Positions 4,732 to 5,677 of a DNA stretch of 5,677 bases are shown here, in pieces (position 1 is the first letter of the stretch; every line of letters starts with the position of its first letter). The DNA is taken from contig DAOTWP010000383.1 of the NCBI GenBank assembly GCA_034435675.1, positions 1-5,677 of the forward strand, written 5' to 3'. A program made the position numbers and the translations under genes. The notes beneath the pieces are model-generated. The model saw only the letters and a program-made list of their open reading frames with translations. It was not told where the DNA came from and searched no databases. The DNA comes from DAOTWP01 sp034435675. GTDB lineage: Bacteria > Chloroflexota > Anaerolineae > Aggregatilineales > Phototrophicaceae.

Positions 4732-5677
4732 ATGGATCTTGGGGTCATTTTTCTCACAGGCTTAACCACGGGCGGGCTGACCTGCCTTGCCGTACAGGGG
4801 GGGCTGCTGGCAACCACGCTGGCAAGACCCGTACAGGTCGCTGAGCAGCGGGTGATTCCCCGGCGCACGGGCGGCAGTCATCGCAAGCGCAAAACGCAGC
4901 CCACAGCACTTACCGGCGTACAGATCTCCCACACCCTGCTGCCTGTGCTGGCGTTTCTGATCGCCAAACTGTTGGCGCATACGGTGCTGGGGCTGGCTCT
5001 GGGGGCGCTGGGCGAAGTGCTGCGCGTGACATCAACGATGCAAGGCATCATGCAGCTTATCGCCGGGGCGTTCATGCTGGTTACGGCGCTGAACATGCTC
5101 AATGTGCATCCGGTGTTCCGCCATTTTACCATCCAGCCGCCGCGAGCATTTACGCGGCTGCTGCGGAATCAGGCAAAGAGCCATGACCTGTTTGCTCCGG
5201 CGGTGCTTGGCGCGCTGACGGTGCTGATTCCCTGCGGCACAACGCAGGCAATGGAAATTCTGGCGATCAGTTCCGGCGATGCGCTGACTGGCGCGCTGAT
5301 CATGGCGGTCTTTGTGCTGGGCACGTCGCCTACGTTTCTTGTGCTGGGTGTGGTGATGACCCAGGTGCGCGGCAAACTACGCCCGGCGCTGTCGCTGGCG
5401 ACCGTCCTGCTGATTCTGGCGCTTGGTCTTATATCAATGGACGCGGGCTTGAACCTGCTTGGCTCGCCGCTTGCTCCCAGCCGCATCGTGTCCGGTCTGC
5501 TTACGCCCGGTTCTGCGGCAGTTGAGGCAGTGCTGGTGGATGGTGTGCAGGAAATCACCATCAATGCGCGCAACGAGGGTTATTTCCCCAACAACCTGCG
5601 CGTCCAGGCGGGCGTGCCGGTGCGGCTGCGGCTGGTGACAAACGATACTTACAGCTGCGCGCAAACCTTCATTATTC
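4732..5677 (+). CDS. DsbD_2/TauE-like six-helix membrane protein with C-terminal cupredoxin domain (3' end beyond window)
   Basis: 315 residues are visible with no stop. About six transmembrane helices lie near 3-27, 68-95, 103-124, 155-178, 184-208 and 217-243. Basic loops (R-R-T-G-G-S-H-R-K-R-K at 44-54; R-N-Q-A-K at 145-149; R-G-K-L-R after TM5) place both the N-terminus and the C-terminal domain outside. C18 in TM1 (G-G-L-T-C-L-A-V-Q-G-G) and C168 in TM4 (L-I-P-C-G-T-T-Q) match the positions of the redox-active pair of DsbD/CcdA-type electron carriers. G-A-L-I-M-A-V-F-V-L-G-T-S-P at 187-200 is typical of the DsbD_2 (UreH/TauE-like) family. From about 264 an extracytoplasmic domain resembles a cupredoxin (I-T-I-N-A at 275-279, Y-F-P-N-N-L-R-V, then Y-S-C at 307-309, where C309 is a likely copper ligand). 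It is probably the membrane partner of the adjacent selenoprotein. Sulfite export, the name often given to this family, is less likely in this context. Confidence 0.85.
   Translation, partial: MDLGVIFLTGLTTGGLTCLAVQGGLLATTLARPVQVAEQRVIPRRTGGSHRKRKTQPTALTGVQISHTLLPVLAFLIAKLLAHTVLGLALGALGEVLRVTSTMQGIMQLIAGAFMLVTALNMLNVHPVFRHFTIQPPRAFTRLLRNQAKSHDLFAPAVLGALTVLIPCGTTQAMEILAISSGDALTGALIMAVFVLGTSPTFLVLGVVMTQVRGKLRPALSLATVLLILALGLISMDAGLNLLGSPLAPSRIVSGLLTPGSAAVEAVLVDGVQEITINARNEGYFPNNLRVQAGVPVRLRLVTNDTYSCAQTFII

Noticed and set aside
1..5677. CRISPR arrays, tRNA or rRNA genes, insertion sequences
   Set aside because: No direct-repeat array, cloverleaf, transposase or terminal repeats were seen on reading both strands.

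Overview
The window is moderately GC-rich, gene-dense bacterial DNA. The lineage guess is Chloroflexota (Anaerolineae-like). It rests on a secreted SH3b protein with a Cys-rich N-terminus, a DsbD_2/TauE-like membrane protein fused to a cupredoxin domain, and a mixture of start contexts. It is an inference, with no marker gene to confirm it. TGA is an ordinary stop here: it ends the epimerase gene and the SH3b gene.

Layout. Positions 1-100 hold the 5' end of an unidentified minus-strand gene. A short divergent region with an 8-bp inverted repeat separates it from a methylmalonyl-CoA epimerase gene (218-625, +). After about 200 nt containing a consensus -10 box comes an exported SH3b-domain protein (834-2276, +). 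It converges with, and overlaps by 14 nt, a polytopic O-antigen ligase/polymerase-family protein (2263-3720, -). A 132-nt divergent region then carries a promoter covered by two CsoR-type operator half-palindromes. It drives a rightward cluster: a CsoR-family metal-sensing repressor (3853-4161), a thioredoxin-fold lipoprotein (4289-4717), and a DsbD_2-like six-helix membrane protein with a C-terminal cupredoxin domain (4732 to beyond the window end).

The main discovery is the thioredoxin-fold gene. Read conventionally it is broken by two in-frame TGA codons, at 4445-4447 and 4454-4456. These fall exactly where the two cysteines of the thioredoxin CxxC motif belong, giving D-N-U-A-P-U-A-Q-M-Q-P if TGA is read as selenocysteine. 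The reading frame is the same on both sides, the lipoprotein signal and the rest of the thioredoxin fold (including the cis-Pro region) are intact, and a nested hairpin starts right after the first TGA. Its 7-bp apical stem carries a C-G-U-G-A loop at a distance typical of bacterial SECIS elements. I read this as a double-selenocysteine (UxxU) thioredoxin-like lipoprotein decoded with one SECIS.

How the genes may work together (inference): CsoR would sense copper or a related thiophilic metal and derepress the cluster. The membrane protein, with one Cys in TM1 and one in TM4 as in DsbD, could carry electrons outward across the membrane. The extracytoplasmic UxxU lipoprotein could receive them and act in redox or metal handling, and the fused cupredoxin domain points to copper.
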